A stretch of DNA of 64,000 nt from Leptospira harrisiae (GTDB taxonomy: Bacteria > Spirochaetota > Leptospiria > Leptospirales > Leptospiraceae). A program made the translations under genes and the position numbers. The stretch lies in the NCBI RefSeq assembly GCF_002811945.1, contig NZ_NPDX01000001.1, forward strand, positions 1,310,501 through 1,374,500. The letters are read 5' to 3'. How positions within the stretch are numbered: position 1 is the first letter of the stretch; each line of letters begins with the position of its first letter. The notes below the pieces were generated by a model. That model was not told where the DNA came from, made no database searches, and was given only the letters and a program-made list of their open reading frames with translations. This document shows positions 17,582 to 26,278 of the stretch, one piece after another.

Positions 17582-19465
17582 TTATATAAGTCCAAAATAC
17601 TTTTTTGTTTTAGAGATCAATACTAACAGATAACCTTCTGCCTTAATTCTCAACTCTGCAATCGTATTCCCCAAGGAAGTTCCTGCTGGAGGGGAAAGAG
17701 TTTGGTTTGTCACGCCTGTTCCATTTAAGTTTTGGCTTGCGGGAACACTACCTCGAATGCTATGAAAGGTATACACTCGATTGGTGGTCGTTGGTTCCGA
17801 GATGATGATGTCTTGGAGACCATCCGCATTGGTGTCTTGGAACTGAAGTCCCAAAGAAAAATTACGATTCGCAAGCGATCCTGAAAATAAACTATCAGCG
17901 GCTCCCCCGGCACTTAGGTTCATATTGCGAAATCCCGTGTTTGGATCATTTAACACTAGATAAACGTCACCGATTCCGGCACTTGCACCCGTAGATCCAA
18001 TTAGTAAATCGGGGAATCCATCTCCATTGGTATCGCCCGAGGCTAGGTTTCCACCAAAAGAACAATTATTCGCATTGCAACTTGTTGTGGGTGGACCTAG
18101 GAATGTTGCAACCGGTGGATTCGGATAGGGACTTATGGGATCACATGTGGAATGGTATACAAAGACAATTCCTTGGTTGGAATTGAAGGCAGGTGACCCT
18201 ACAGCAATGTCGATACAACCGTCGAAATTGAAATAATCTAATACAAAATTAGCTCCGAACTGGCAACCGTTTGGTCCTGGGCAATCGGATGGATCAATTG
18301 GAGCCACTAGAATTTGTTGAGGACTTGATGGTAGAAATCCGTGATTGGAAACAAATATATAGATTCTTCCCAAACTAGAGGAATACGTCGCTGCACCGAC
18401 TACGAGGTCTAAAAAACCATCTCCATTGATATCTCCCGCATAAGCATAAGATCCGAAATTATCGTTTACTCCTGGTTTATAAGTAATATTAGCAGAATTT
18501 GTGTTTTGTGAACTGATGGCAGCTGGTCCTTGGCTATAAAAGATAAAAACTTCGTCATTCCAAGGGGAAGCAAATACCGCATCATCATAACCATCATGAT
18601 TGACATCAGCTCCAATCACATTGGTTCCGAATCTCCCTGAATTGCTCACTCCATCGATAATGGCATCTGCGGTTCCTCCAGTATTTAGATTTTGAGATGG
18701 GATTCCTGATTGACCTTTACTAAGGAAAAGATAAGACTTACCGAAATAATTACCTACAAGATATGCTTGGGCTCCTACCATTACGTCCGCATATCCGTCA
18801 CCATTGAAATCTCCTGATCCTATCCGAGAACCAAAGTAAGTTTGTGTGATTCCGTCCGTTAAACTCGTGTTTGGCGTTGAGTTGAGTAGTTTTGTATTTG
18901 GGTTTGTTGTGAATACATATCCATATCCTTGTGTTCCTGCAGCGACATTTGCCGATACAATCAAATCAGGATACCCATCTCCATCAGTATCATGATTGGT
19001 TCCCATTCGAACTTGGATGGTATTGGATCTTTCATAAGGAATGTGCGCATAGATAGTATGAAGGCTACCGTATGTCCAAAAAGTTCCCGTAATGGCTTTT
19101 GCCGGAAGGCCATACCTCCAGCTACCATTGACCACTGGCACTTGGGTCGGTGGCGCATCGTCAATGCCAACGTTTACAAAGGTAATGCCAGGGGGCGCTG
19201 TTCCCACAACAAATCCGGTTTCAACAATTGAATGGTTGGTTAAGTTAGAGATTGTAACAGAGGATTCTGGTAGAAGGAGTAAATACTGTGCAGGTGACCA
19301 ACGTTTGAAAGGATCCTTATCAGAGCAGAGAAAATTGGAAAGCTTCATCAAACATTCAATTGGTGGGTGGGTGAGGGGATTGGCCCAACAATTGATTAGG
19401 AATAAAGAGATTCCTAGTGCTACTAGTCGTAAGTTCAGAATTTGGTTGGGAGTTCTAAATTTCAT
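17582..19465 (-). CDS. FG-GAP repeat (integrin alpha-like) lipoprotein
   Basis: 627 residues from the ATG at 19465; an earlier in-frame ATG at 19477 would add four residues before the basic signal start. The signal peptide ends in lipobox LINC (Cys about 26). After a cysteine-containing linker the protein is built of about seven FG-GAP/VCBS units, each with the calcium loop D-x-N/D-x-D-G-x-x-D: for example DTDGDGYPD, DFNGDGYAD, DVNHDGYDD, DINGDGFLD, DTNGDGFPD and DTNADGLQD. It is expected to fold as a beta-propeller on the cell surface, calcium-stabilised, perhaps adhesive. It is convergent with the VOC lipoprotein. Confidence 0.9.
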   Translation of the reverse strand: MKFRTPNQILNLRLVALGISLFLINCWANPLTHPPIECLMKLSNFLCSDKDPFKRWSPAQYLLLLPESSVTISNLTNHSIVETGFVVGTAPPGITFVNVGIDDAPPTQVPVVNGSWRYGLPAKAITGTFWTYGSLHTIYAHIPYERSNTIQVRMGTNHDTDGDGYPDLIVSANVAAGTQGYGYVFTTNPNTKLLNSTPNTSLTDGITQTYFGSRIGSGDFNGDGYADVMVGAQAYLVGNYFGKSYLFLSKGQSGIPSQNLNTGGTADAIIDGVSNSGRFGTNVIGADVNHDGYDDAVFASPWNDEVFIFYSQGPAAISSQNTNSANITYKPGVNDNFGSYAYAGDINGDGFLDLVVGAATYSSSLGRIYIFVSNHGFLPSSPQQILVAPIDPSDCPGPNGCQFGANFVLDYFNFDGCIDIAVGSPAFNSNQGIVFVYHSTCDPISPYPNPPVATFLGPPTTSCNANNCSFGGNLASGDTNGDGFPDLLIGSTGASAGIGDVYLVLNDPNTGFRNMNLSAGGAADSLFSGSLANRNFSLGLQFQDTNADGLQDIIISEPTTTNRVYTFHSIRGSVPASQNLNGTGVTNQTLSPPAGTSLGNTIAELRIKAEGYLLVLISKTKKYFGLI

Positions 19466-19948
19466 GACATAATACAACTAACATTGGATTGATGTTTTGA
19501 TTTTAGGAATGGGAATGCAATAAATTATTGGGATTTACAAAGAAAAATAAACTGGAAACAGGTTCTTTGATTCGCTATAAGAAGTTCAAAGGCAAGGGAT
19601 TTATAGATGATTCGGTTTTTTGGGTGGAAACAGGGGAAAATATAAACCAGGAAGGATCCGAGGTAATGAAGGTTTTAGAGAGTGATTCCATACAGGAAAT
19701 TGCAAAAAATAGTTTGGATTCAGAAGTTACAGCAGGTTTCATCGGAAATTAATTGCCTATGGTCATCGATAAACTTAAAAGGAGACAGAGGGGGGTATCA
19801 CTTTTTCAGTTAACTTATTTGGTTAGTTTATTTACCAAATAGATTGCTATTCTGTTTGGTCCACCTAGTGAAAATTAGGTGGATATTCTGTTTTTTGAAA
19901 TTACATTTTTTCTTGCCAAAATTACTCCCAAAAACCATTCTCACTTCC
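19466..19948. other. 483-bp stretch without a firm gene
   Basis: It lies between the divergently transcribed FG-GAP gene and the SH3 lipoprotein. A plus-strand frame at 19528-19752 (74 codons) has only a TTG start and no ribosome site, so it is not called. The bases before 19949 contain a short inverted repeat (GGTCCACCTAGTGAAAATTAGGTGGA, split here as GTCCACCTA/TAGGTGGA near 19858-19883) that may be a hairpin in the leader. Confidence 0.4.
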
Positions 19949-20707
19949 ATGAAGAAATTGTTCCTTGTTTTCCTAACATCTTTGGTTTTGTTTCAGTGTA
20001 AAAAAACTCCTGCAATAGAAGTCGGTCAAACTGCATTTATTTCTGCGACAGTTCTTAACGCACGAAAAACTCCCACATTGGATGGGGAGAAGGTTGGAAA
20101 ATTAAAACTTGGAGATCAGATCAAGGTCTTGGAACGATCGGAAAAGGATTTGGAAATTGACGGAATCACTTCCTACTGGTACCGGGTTCAATCTAATTTT
20201 GTTACTGGTTGGGTGTTTGGTGGGTATCTATCTCTTGAAAAAGTGGAATCAAGAGATGCCATGATTGCGGCAGTACAGGGAAATTTTGTATATTGTAAAA
20301 TTCCTAATCGTGATGACTGTTCCAATACAATTGAGTTTGATGGAATCCGATTTGTTTACCGAGAATTCAGTAAATATTCCGGTATTAGTGAAAAATTAGA
20401 AGGTGTGTTCGATGTGTATTCTGACCATCTTGTTTTTGATTCAAAATCTAGATACATTCGTCCTTCCATTTTTATCCAATACCCTCAAACAGAGGAAGAA
20501 CGCACTGCTTATTACAATGCCTATTATGAATTTACGAACTCAGATGAATATTTGGTTTCATTAAGTACTTATCCAGTTGCTGGAAAAGAAAATTTTTATT
20601 TTTACATTTGTAACGACAAACTCTTGTTACTGAGAGAGAAAAAGGAAAAAGAAGCGGCATGTAAAAGTGATTATGCTTTTACTAAATCGTCGTATTCTTC
20701 TTTTTAA
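19949..20707 (+). CDS. SH3-domain lipoprotein
   Basis: 252 residues from the ATG at 19949, chosen because it opens a normal signal peptide (MKKLFLVFLTSLVLFQC, Cys about 17). The N-terminal mature part (about 25-95) is a bacterial SH3-like fold: ATVLNARKTPTLDGEKVGKLKLGDQIKVLE followed by YWYRVQSNFVTGWVFGGYL. The rest is unrecognised and has three cysteines (YCKIPNRDDC; CNDK). Similar SH3 lipoproteins are common in Leptospira and may touch peptidoglycan. Its 3' end overlaps the convergent membrane-protein gene by 26 bp. Confidence 0.8.
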   Translation: MKKLFLVFLTSLVLFQCKKTPAIEVGQTAFISATVLNARKTPTLDGEKVGKLKLGDQIKVLERSEKDLEIDGITSYWYRVQSNFVTGWVFGGYLSLEKVESRDAMIAAVQGNFVYCKIPNRDDCSNTIEFDGIRFVYREFSKYSGISEKLEGVFDVYSDHLVFDSKSRYIRPSIFIQYPQTEEERTAYYNAYYEFTNSDEYLVSLSTYPVAGKENFYFYICNDKLLLLREKKEKEAACKSDYAFTKSSYSSF

Positions 20708-22175
20708 AGGATTCATTTCTTAACATAGAATTCGTTCGATGAGTGTTTGGATTTTTCCAATCTAAAATTCTACTTTTTAATTCGGCAGGAAGTTGTGTCA
20801 AAAACTCCTGCCACTTTTCTTCTTCCAATACAGAATAAAAACCTGGCAAGTATTGGATCTTAACATCCTTTTTTAAATACTTTTCATATTCTTTGGCGGA
20901 CACTCCGTACACAATTCGATAAATGGGTCTATTTTTGTGTTTTTCTTCTGGCAGAAAATGAAAAGCATCTCCAGCCTTATTGTAACAAATAAAATAATCA
21001 AACCCTTGGTGTACTATGATTAGTGTATTTGGGGGAAATTGGAATAAGGGGAGTAAAATCGAATAAAGTTTATAATCTTGGTTATTAAAATCTTTTTCTT
21101 TAACTATTGTAAACCATTGGTAGAAAAAAACAAACATACATAATATGATTTTGATCCGGTTCGATTTAATGTTGGAGAAAGAAGGTAAGAGGATAACCGT
21201 AGCAGGAATAAAAATTAATAAAAACAGCCGAAATGGAAAATTAAATGCGGTATAACTAAAAATTGGCAACGAAAGTAAAAAAAACAAAATAACCAGTTTG
21301 TCGTAGAATGATTGGGATTCTTTATTTAGTTTCGATCTTGTGATAAAATACACCAAAGGGGAAAAGAAGAATAGAATTTGTTCCAAAACGAATTCCGGAA
21401 AAATTTCAGAATATTTATAAAATGGAGAGAGGAATTGAAAATGTAAATCTTCGAATAAAACCGTTTTTAAGTCCTTCCAGTGTAAGACATTGGGGAAAAG
21501 AAAACTTATCCCAATCAAAGTTAGAGGCAAAACCAATAAGATTAGGATACGATATCGTTTTGAAAGTGGGACTTGTTTCCAAATCCAAGGTAATAATAGG
21601 AAAAAGGAAATTCCTGCCGTGATCTTATGGCTAAGAAAAACCAAAATAAAACTCAAAGCCAAGCGAAGATAATTGAATCGTTTGGATCTGTCAGTTGATT
21701 GTTCCAAAATCCAAAGCTCAGTTAAAAATATGATAAAAAAAACAATCCCACCTAGGTTTTTGATAAAGTTAAAACTAAAATGTGGAATAAACGATGATGA
21801 AATCAGAACCAAACCAAAAAGAATTGATGTAAGTTCATTTTGAGTTAAAAAAACCGCTAGTCGATATCCAGATAAAAACAAAAATCCAATCAGTAAGGAA
21901 ACAAAAACTTTATTGGTAATTACGATGTTTGATCCTAGTTTTGAGAATAATACCATTCCATATAAGATAGGCGAGGAATCTGGGCTAAAGAATCTTCCTT
22001 TGGTTATATAGGAATTGACTTGGGCTGCATAATAGTATCCATCTGCTCCATATGCGAAGGCAGAACTCAATTGCACGGTTAGTTGCAAAGTTACGATTAG
22101 TAAAAAAATTAAGAAAACGAAACCAAACTTTTTATAATTTGTAATCATCTGAGGAACAAAGAATTGGTTTGCCAT
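20682..22175 (-). CDS. polytopic membrane protein, GT-C glycosyltransferase-like
   Basis: A 497-residue protein with about 11-12 hydrophobic segments and a polar C-terminal tail (about 400-497). After the first membrane segment comes GADGYYYAAQVNSYITKG, in the place where ArnT/PMT-type GT-C enzymes carry an acidic catalytic loop, so lipid-linked sugar transfer in the envelope is possible but not shown. The ATG at 22175 overlaps the vanW-like gene by 44 bp; an ATG at 22148 (MITNYKK) would reduce this to 17 bp and is equally likely. Probably co-transcribed with the VanW gene. Confidence 0.68.
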   Translation of the reverse strand: MANQFFVPQMITNYKKFGFVFLIFLLIVTLQLTVQLSSAFAYGADGYYYAAQVNSYITKGRFFSPDSSPILYGMVLFSKLGSNIVITNKVFVSLLIGFLFLSGYRLAVFLTQNELTSILFGLVLISSSFIPHFSFNFIKNLGGIVFFIIFLTELWILEQSTDRSKRFNYLRLALSFILVFLSHKITAGISFFLLLPWIWKQVPLSKRYRILILLVLPLTLIGISFLFPNVLHWKDLKTVLFEDLHFQFLSPFYKYSEIFPEFVLEQILFFFSPLVYFITRSKLNKESQSFYDKLVILFFLLSLPIFSYTAFNFPFRLFLLIFIPATVILLPSFSNIKSNRIKIILCMFVFFYQWFTIVKEKDFNNQDYKLYSILLPLFQFPPNTLIIVHQGFDYFICYNKAGDAFHFLPEEKHKNRPIYRIVYGVSAKEYEKYLKKDVKIQYLPGFYSVLEEEKWQEFLTQLPAELKSRILDWKNPNTHRTNSMLRNESFKKKNTTI

Positions 22176-22842
22176 CTTCTTCTGATTCTAAGAAGACTTG
22201 GACATTCGAAAATCCATTTTTTTGTGATTGTTTGAAATATATTTTTTTTCGTTTGATCGGTTGTTGTGATTCGATTTGAAACGTGAGTTCGGATTCCATA
22301 AGTTCCCAAGAAAAACGGAGAGGAAACGAAAGAGAGTTTTTGATTCGCAAATCTTTTGAAGGATAAACGACAGATGCATCTGTCCCAAGTGGCGTAAACC
22401 TGGTTTCTTCCGTGTATAAATCACGCGAGTGGGGGAATCGTTCTAAAATTTCTAAACCAAGCTCTAATGAAAGATAATATATGATCCCTGACAATTGGCA
22501 AAGTCCACCGGCAATTTCTGAACCTACTTGCCCACCCCGAATGACACGACCTTCTTTGAACCCTTTTTTGATTGTGGGTTCACCTATTTCATACCAAAAA
22601 GAAAAGATTTTTCCCGGATACAAAACTTTATTGTTCATTGATTCAATGGCAATTTTAAGGTTTTGGAGTTTTCCTTCTTTGAATGGAGAAGGAAAGATCG
22701 GCAGCGTTAACTTTGTTTGTTCTGACCAAATTCCATTTTTACTGGTGTCAGGTTTTAAGCCGAATCGATACAAACCTCCCGTAAGGATTAAGACAATCCA
22801 TCGTTTAAAAACCTTGGTTTTAAGTTTTATTCGGTGAATCAA
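22132..22842 (-). CDS. VanW family protein
   Basis: A 236-residue protein with the complete VanW core: NNKVLYPGKIFSFW (about 70-83), GFKEGRVIRGGQ, AGGLCQLSGIIYYLSLELGL and ERFPHSRD followed by LGTDASVVYPSKDL. An N-terminal hydrophobic segment (about 14-27) may be an anchor. VanW is found with vancomycin-resistance genes elsewhere, but its biochemical role is unknown; a link to envelope synthesis fits its overlap with a GT-C-like membrane protein. There is no resistance operon around it. Confidence 0.9.
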   Translation of the reverse strand: MIHRIKLKTKVFKRWIVLILTGGLYRFGLKPDTSKNGIWSEQTKLTLPIFPSPFKEGKLQNLKIAIESMNNKVLYPGKIFSFWYEIGEPTIKKGFKEGRVIRGGQVGSEIAGGLCQLSGIIYYLSLELGLEILERFPHSRDLYTEETRFTPLGTDASVVYPSKDLRIKNSLSFPLRFSWELMESELTFQIESQQPIKRKKIYFKQSQKNGFSNVQVFLESEEDGKPILCSSDDYKL

Positions 22843-22851
22843 TGTTTGGTG

Positions 22852-23262
22852 TCAATCCTTCGATTCTAAAAAAACTTCAGTGAAACTTCTATCGGGATTC
22901 ATAATATAAGAACCTTTATAGGAATGTGGAGGCTGGTTGCCCCAATCTTTGGGAGAAAGGAGAGAAAAGTAAGAACCATTTTCTTTTTCATATAAATGAA
23001 TTGTTTGGCCTGGTTTTTTTTCAAACTGGCATCGTGCTTTGTGTAGCTCAATGTCTTTTTCAGAGCGTTTTAAAATGAGTTCCGCTTCTTCTTTCAGGCG
23101 ACGAATTTGTCCTGCAATAACTTCCAGTTTTCCATGTAAATGCAGTCGGACAGATTCTTCTGCAAGTTCAATTTCTTTGGCCCGGTCTACAAGACTGATA
23201 CTTGGTGCAAGCCTACTGGTTCCATAGGTAAGACTATGATGGGGAGTTTCCTCTGTTTCCAT
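22852..23262 (-). CDS. DUF2452 family protein
   Basis: A 136-residue soluble protein. The layout fits DUF2452: a short N-terminal L-x-Y-G-x-S-x-x-A-P-S-I segment, a central helix rich in Glu and Lys (about 30-75), and a C-terminal Y-x-x-x-G-S-Y-F-S-L-L-S-P-x-x-W block. The function is unknown. It ends 9 bp before the VanW gene on the same strand, so all three genes down to 20682 may be one transcript. Confidence 0.68.
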   Translation of the reverse strand: METEETPHHSLTYGTSRLAPSISLVDRAKEIELAEESVRLHLHGKLEVIAGQIRRLKEEAELILKRSEKDIELHKARCQFEKKPGQTIHLYEKENGSYFSLLSPKDWGNQPPHSYKGSYIMNPDRSFTEVFLESKD

Positions 23263-23333
23263 TCTAAGGATTAGACAATCGTGATTTTAGAAATTTGCAA
23301 TGAATTTCCGAAATGAAATTTCGGTGAAGATAG

Positions 23334-23365
23334 AAAAAGGCTTCCCTAAATATTTTAGGAAAGCC
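23334..23365 (-). terminator. rho-independent terminator of the SPOR/coaE transcript
   Basis: A 12-bp stem (23339-23350 with 23354-23365, one mismatch, loop of 3) with a T-run on the minus strand at 23334-23338, 31 bp after the SPOR gene stop. Confidence 0.85.
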
Positions 23366-23395
23366 GAAGGCCAAGGTTTTTGACGATCTCTATTT

Positions 23396-24181
23396 TTATG
23401 ATAACGGTTGGTAACTGACAACCATTGCCTTGGATTTAATCTCTTTCGGCATAGAAGTTTTGGAAAGAACCTTGGAAAGAGATCCTTTGTCTTTTGATTT
23501 TCCCAATTGGACTACAAAGAATCCATTTTTTACAAGGATAAACGATTTTGCTGGCAACTTACCATGGTTATCTGCTTTTAGTTGAGATAAAAAAGTTTCA
23601 GCAGATTGTCTGCTATTAAAGGCAGCCAGTTGGATCGTAAATTGTTTTCCATCTGATTTGTTTGTAGATGATGCTAGAGAAGGAAGTTTTTGCGATTTGG
23701 ACAACTTCGACGTGGGAGCCAAGTTTTTGAAACGTTCTTCTTGTTTCGCACTTAACTCTCGTTTTTCTCTACGTTTTGTCAAATCAACAATTTGTTGTTT
23801 TTTCTCTTCTTCTTCATCTTTCGCTGTGGAAGTCTCTACAAAGTATGGATGATTTCCAACATCAGCCATTGGAATCTCTTGTGATGCGTTTGTTTGTTCT
23901 TTGGATTTTGTTCCTTGGACAAGAGAAGAGGCTGCATTTGTTCCCACTGTCGCCTCTGTTCCGTTAGTTGTTATCGGAGCAGGGATGGTTGACTCCGTTG
24001 TTTCAGGGCTAATTTGAGTGAGTTCACTCTTTTTTTGAAGGGTCTGTGCCTCTTCTTGTTTTCCGCGGCCAACAGAAACGCCTAGGAAAAAAATAGAAAA
24101 GAAAAGTGCAAAAAGAAAGAGGGATAAAACTCCGATTCTTTGTTTATCTAGGTTGATTACGTAAAATACTCTTTCTTTCAT
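23396..24181 (-). CDS. SPOR-domain membrane protein
   Basis: A 261-residue bitopic protein: short cytosolic N-tail, one membrane segment (about 17-36, FLFALFFSIFFLGVSVG), a long low-complexity Ser/Thr/Glu/Lys periplasmic linker, and a C-terminal SPOR domain (about 184-258; TIQLAAFNSRQSAETFLSQL and FFVVQLGKSKDKG). SPOR domains bind denuded glycan at division sites, so a septal or cell-wall role is expected. It overlaps coaE by 4 bp (ATGA), giving a coaE-SPOR operon closed by a strong terminator. Confidence 0.88.
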   Translation of the reverse strand: MKERVFYVINLDKQRIGVLSLFLFALFFSIFFLGVSVGRGKQEEAQTLQKKSELTQISPETTESTIPAPITTNGTEATVGTNAASSLVQGTKSKEQTNASQEIPMADVGNHPYFVETSTAKDEEEEKKQQIVDLTKRREKRELSAKQEERFKNLAPTSKLSKSQKLPSLASSTNKSDGKQFTIQLAAFNSRQSAETFLSQLKADNHGKLPAKSFILVKNGFFVVQLGKSKDKGSLSKVLSKTSMPKEIKSKAMVVSYQPLS

Positions 24182-24798
24182 TTTTTTATCCTTTTTTTGA
24201 TTTCTGAATCGATGATAACAATTTGTTCTTTTAACTTTTCCCTTTGATTATCGTTAGTTACGACAAAATCAGAGAGAGACTTTTTTTTCTCTAAATCCAT
24301 TTGGGAAAGATTTCTTTTTTGGAAATCTTGGTAATCCATTCCACCCCGACTTTGTACTCGCTCCCATGCCACTTCCGGACTCACAGCTACAGTCACTGTA
24401 AAATCGCAAATGGTATGAGCATCAGTTTCGAATAAAAGGGGAACTTCCCAGGCAACAATACTTCCATCCTTTCTGGAATTTAGGAATTCAAGAAAGGTTT
24501 TGCGAACTAGTGGGTGTGTGAGTTCGTTTAGGGCGGTTAGCTTTGTTTTGTCGGTGAAGGCAAGTTCTGCGATTTTAGCGCGGATGGGTGCCCCATTTGT
24601 ATCTAAGATAACATCGCCGAAAATTTTGACGAGTTCCCCGATGACAGGGCTATTCGGTTCTGTGAAAGTACGTGCGATGGTATCAGAGCTAATGGTTTCT
24701 GCGCCTAATTCACCAAACATAGCAAGTACAGTGGATTTTCCCGAACCAATCGATCCGGTAATTCCAATCAGTGTTTTATTGTTATGTTTTGGACTCAC
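24178..24798 (-). CDS. coaE: dephospho-CoA kinase
   Basis: 206 residues; the last step of coenzyme A synthesis (dephospho-CoA + ATP) in the cytosol. P-loop GITGSIGSGKST (about 12-23), SSDTIARTF (about 37-45), LTHPLVRK (about 87-94) and a lid region VQSRGGMDYQDFQKR (about 152-166) are all typical. The only usable start is GTG at 24798, and it lies in the 3' arm of a 9-bp hairpin (24796-24823), with no clear Shine-Dalgarno. The stop overlaps the SPOR gene by 4 bp. Confidence 0.93.
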   Translation of the reverse strand: MSPKHNNKTLIGITGSIGSGKSTVLAMFGELGAETISSDTIARTFTEPNSPVIGELVKIFGDVILDTNGAPIRAKIAELAFTDKTKLTALNELTHPLVRKTFLEFLNSRKDGSIVAWEVPLLFETDAHTICDFTVTVAVSPEVAWERVQSRGGMDYQDFQKRNLSQMDLEKKKSLSDFVVTNDNQREKLKEQIVIIDSEIKKRIKK

Positions 24799-24823
24799 GG
24801 GTTTATAACATAAAAAACCCGTG
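24796..24823 (-). promoter_or_regulatory. hairpin over the coaE start codon
   Basis: Perfect 9-bp inverted repeat CACGGGTTT (24796-24804) / AAACCCGTG (24815-24823) with a 10-nt loop. On the minus strand the coaE GTG start forms the last three bases of the stem. It could mask translation initiation, or be a weak terminator of the upstream gene, though there is no T-run after it. Confidence 0.5.
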
Positions 24824-24854
24824 AAAGTACAAGTATTTTTTTATCCTAATTTAG

Positions 24855-24875
24855 AAAAAAAATACTAAAGTATTT
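24855..24875 (-). terminator. short terminator after the hydrolase lipoprotein gene
   Basis: AAATAC/GTATTT stem followed on the minus strand by a run of Ts (24855-24860), just past the stop of the gene at 24882. Confidence 0.6.
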
Positions 24876-24881
24876 GGTGAG

Positions 24882-25820
24882 TTATTTTTTGGATCGATCG
24901 AGGTTCAAAATCCAGTCTTGTACGAGTTTGGCGGACAACTTGGGATCTTCAATCATGGGAGCATGACCCATATTTTCTAAAAGGACAGTTTCTAGATGGG
25001 GTTTTAATTTTTGTTTTAAAACATCCATCACAGTATAATGAATGACTTTGTCCTCTTTTCCCCAGATGGCAAGAGTGGGTGCTTGGATCTCGGTTAGTTT
25101 TTTCTCTAATACATAACCTTCTTTTCTGATTTGTTTTAGGATGGAGGCATTCCATTCTCTATTCGCAAAAGATTTGTTTGCAAAATAAGTTTTCAAAAAA
25201 CCGGGAAGATAGGGAGGTTTGACAAAAGTAAAGCTAAGAAGCCTGTCGAAGTCTTCGGGACTTGTGAGAAGAAGGGGGCTTGGTTTTCCTGACAGTTCAA
25301 TGGTTTGCATTTCACTAGGAGTTGGACTTTTGATGCCAGCATTGTCAAAGAGGATAAGAGATTTTACCTTCTTTGGGTATTTGGCGGCAAAGATTCCTGC
25401 AATGCCTCCACCCATTGAATTTCCAGCGATATGAAATTCTTTTAAACCTAAAGATTCTGTGAATTGGAAGAGTCTGTCTGCTTGTGCTTCTTGGGTGTAG
25501 TTGAGTCCATCTGGTTTGTCCGATTCTCCAAAACCGGGGAGGTCGGGGGCTATGACTTGGAAATCTTCAGGCAGGTGTCTAGAAAATCTAGTCCAATGGT
25601 CTTTATCTCCACCAAAGCCGTGTATGGCGAGAATCGTTTCTGTGTTTCCCTTTTTTTCTGTATACTTCCATTCTAATCCATCAACCAAAATGGATTTGGT
25701 TTCCAGGTCGGACCGGAAACGCTCTAGGCTAATTCCTGTTTTGTGGAGCGTGGCTGCACATTGTATTTGCAAAACGGAGAAAAGGATTAGGGTGGTGAAT
25801 GGTTTCCAGTTGGTTTTCAT
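24882..25820 (-). CDS. alpha/beta-hydrolase lipoprotein
   Basis: A 312-residue exported protein: signal peptide with lipobox LQIQC (Cys about 21) and a full alpha/beta-hydrolase domain (about 48-308). Motifs are the oxyanion strand LAIHGFGGDKDHW (about 64-76), the nucleophile elbow AGNSMGGG (Ser about 138), Asp in IWGKEDKV (about 255) and His in NMGHAP (about 286). The fold resembles meta-cleavage/haloalkane-type hydrolases; the substrate is unknown. It is monocistronic by context, with tRNA-Phe divergent upstream and a terminator downstream. Confidence 0.85.
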   Translation of the reverse strand: MKTNWKPFTTLILFSVLQIQCAATLHKTGISLERFRSDLETKSILVDGLEWKYTEKKGNTETILAIHGFGGDKDHWTRFSRHLPEDFQVIAPDLPGFGESDKPDGLNYTQEAQADRLFQFTESLGLKEFHIAGNSMGGGIAGIFAAKYPKKVKSLILFDNAGIKSPTPSEMQTIELSGKPSPLLLTSPEDFDRLLSFTFVKPPYLPGFLKTYFANKSFANREWNASILKQIRKEGYVLEKKLTEIQAPTLAIWGKEDKVIHYTVMDVLKQKLKPHLETVLLENMGHAPMIEDPKLSAKLVQDWILNLDRSKK

Positions 25821-25849
25821 AGTGTCCTTACAAAAAATATAAAGGTTCG

Positions 25850-25877
25850 TTGACAGAGGGATCAGAAAAAATACTTT
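25850..25877 (+). promoter_or_regulatory. candidate promoter of tRNA-Phe
   Basis: TTGACA at 25850-25855, 16-bp spacer, TACTTT at 25872-25877, 13 bp before the tRNA. The -35 box is perfect and the -10 is weak. Confidence 0.5.
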
Positions 25878-25890
25878 GGTCGTAACCGAA

Positions 25891-25963
<73 letters not shown>

Positions 25964-25970
25964 CGGTTGC

Positions 25971-26228
25971 CTAATTTCCAACCTTTCTCTCTTCTCCCAT
26001 CGTCCATAGACCCAAAAATTCGTTCTCTTCTACCTTTTTACATAGTTCTGGCTTATAGAGCTTTTTTACCGGAGGTTTGGGATAAATATGGATTTCATCA
26101 TTGTCTGGGATAAAAGTAAGCATTCTTAAAATCGTATCTTGGCCTTCAATTTCATACATCGTGTAAGACATTCCTTTAGAAGGAATGATTTGAGAAGTTT
26201 CCAAATACTTGCGTGTGTTTTCTGACAT
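25971..26228 (-). CDS. hypothetical protein
   Basis: About 85 residues from the ATG at 26228, chosen because AAGGT lies 8 bases upstream; the longer frame to 26267 has no such site. It is a soluble, charged protein with a strand-rich centre (MSYTMYEIEGQDTILRMLTFIPDNDEIHIYP, split: SYTMYEIE.. and LRMLTFIPD..) and a Lys-rich tail. No family recognised. It lies 8 bp from the 3' end of tRNA-Phe, on the other strand, and 50 bp downstream of nothing else on its own strand except the MocR gene start region, so its partners are unclear. Confidence 0.62.
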   Translation of the reverse strand: MSENTRKYLETSQIIPSKGMSYTMYEIEGQDTILRMLTFIPDNDEIHIYPKPPVKKLYKPELCKKVEENEFLGLWTMGEERKVGN

Positions 26229-26278
26229 AGTATAGACCTTGTTTTCGATTCTTCTTCTTGCAACCAAAAACTTTAAAA

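Noticed and set aside
19528..19752. 74-codon frame on the plus strand
   Set aside because: Only a TTG start without a ribosome site, no signal peptide or family; kept only as a possibility within the gene-free stretch.
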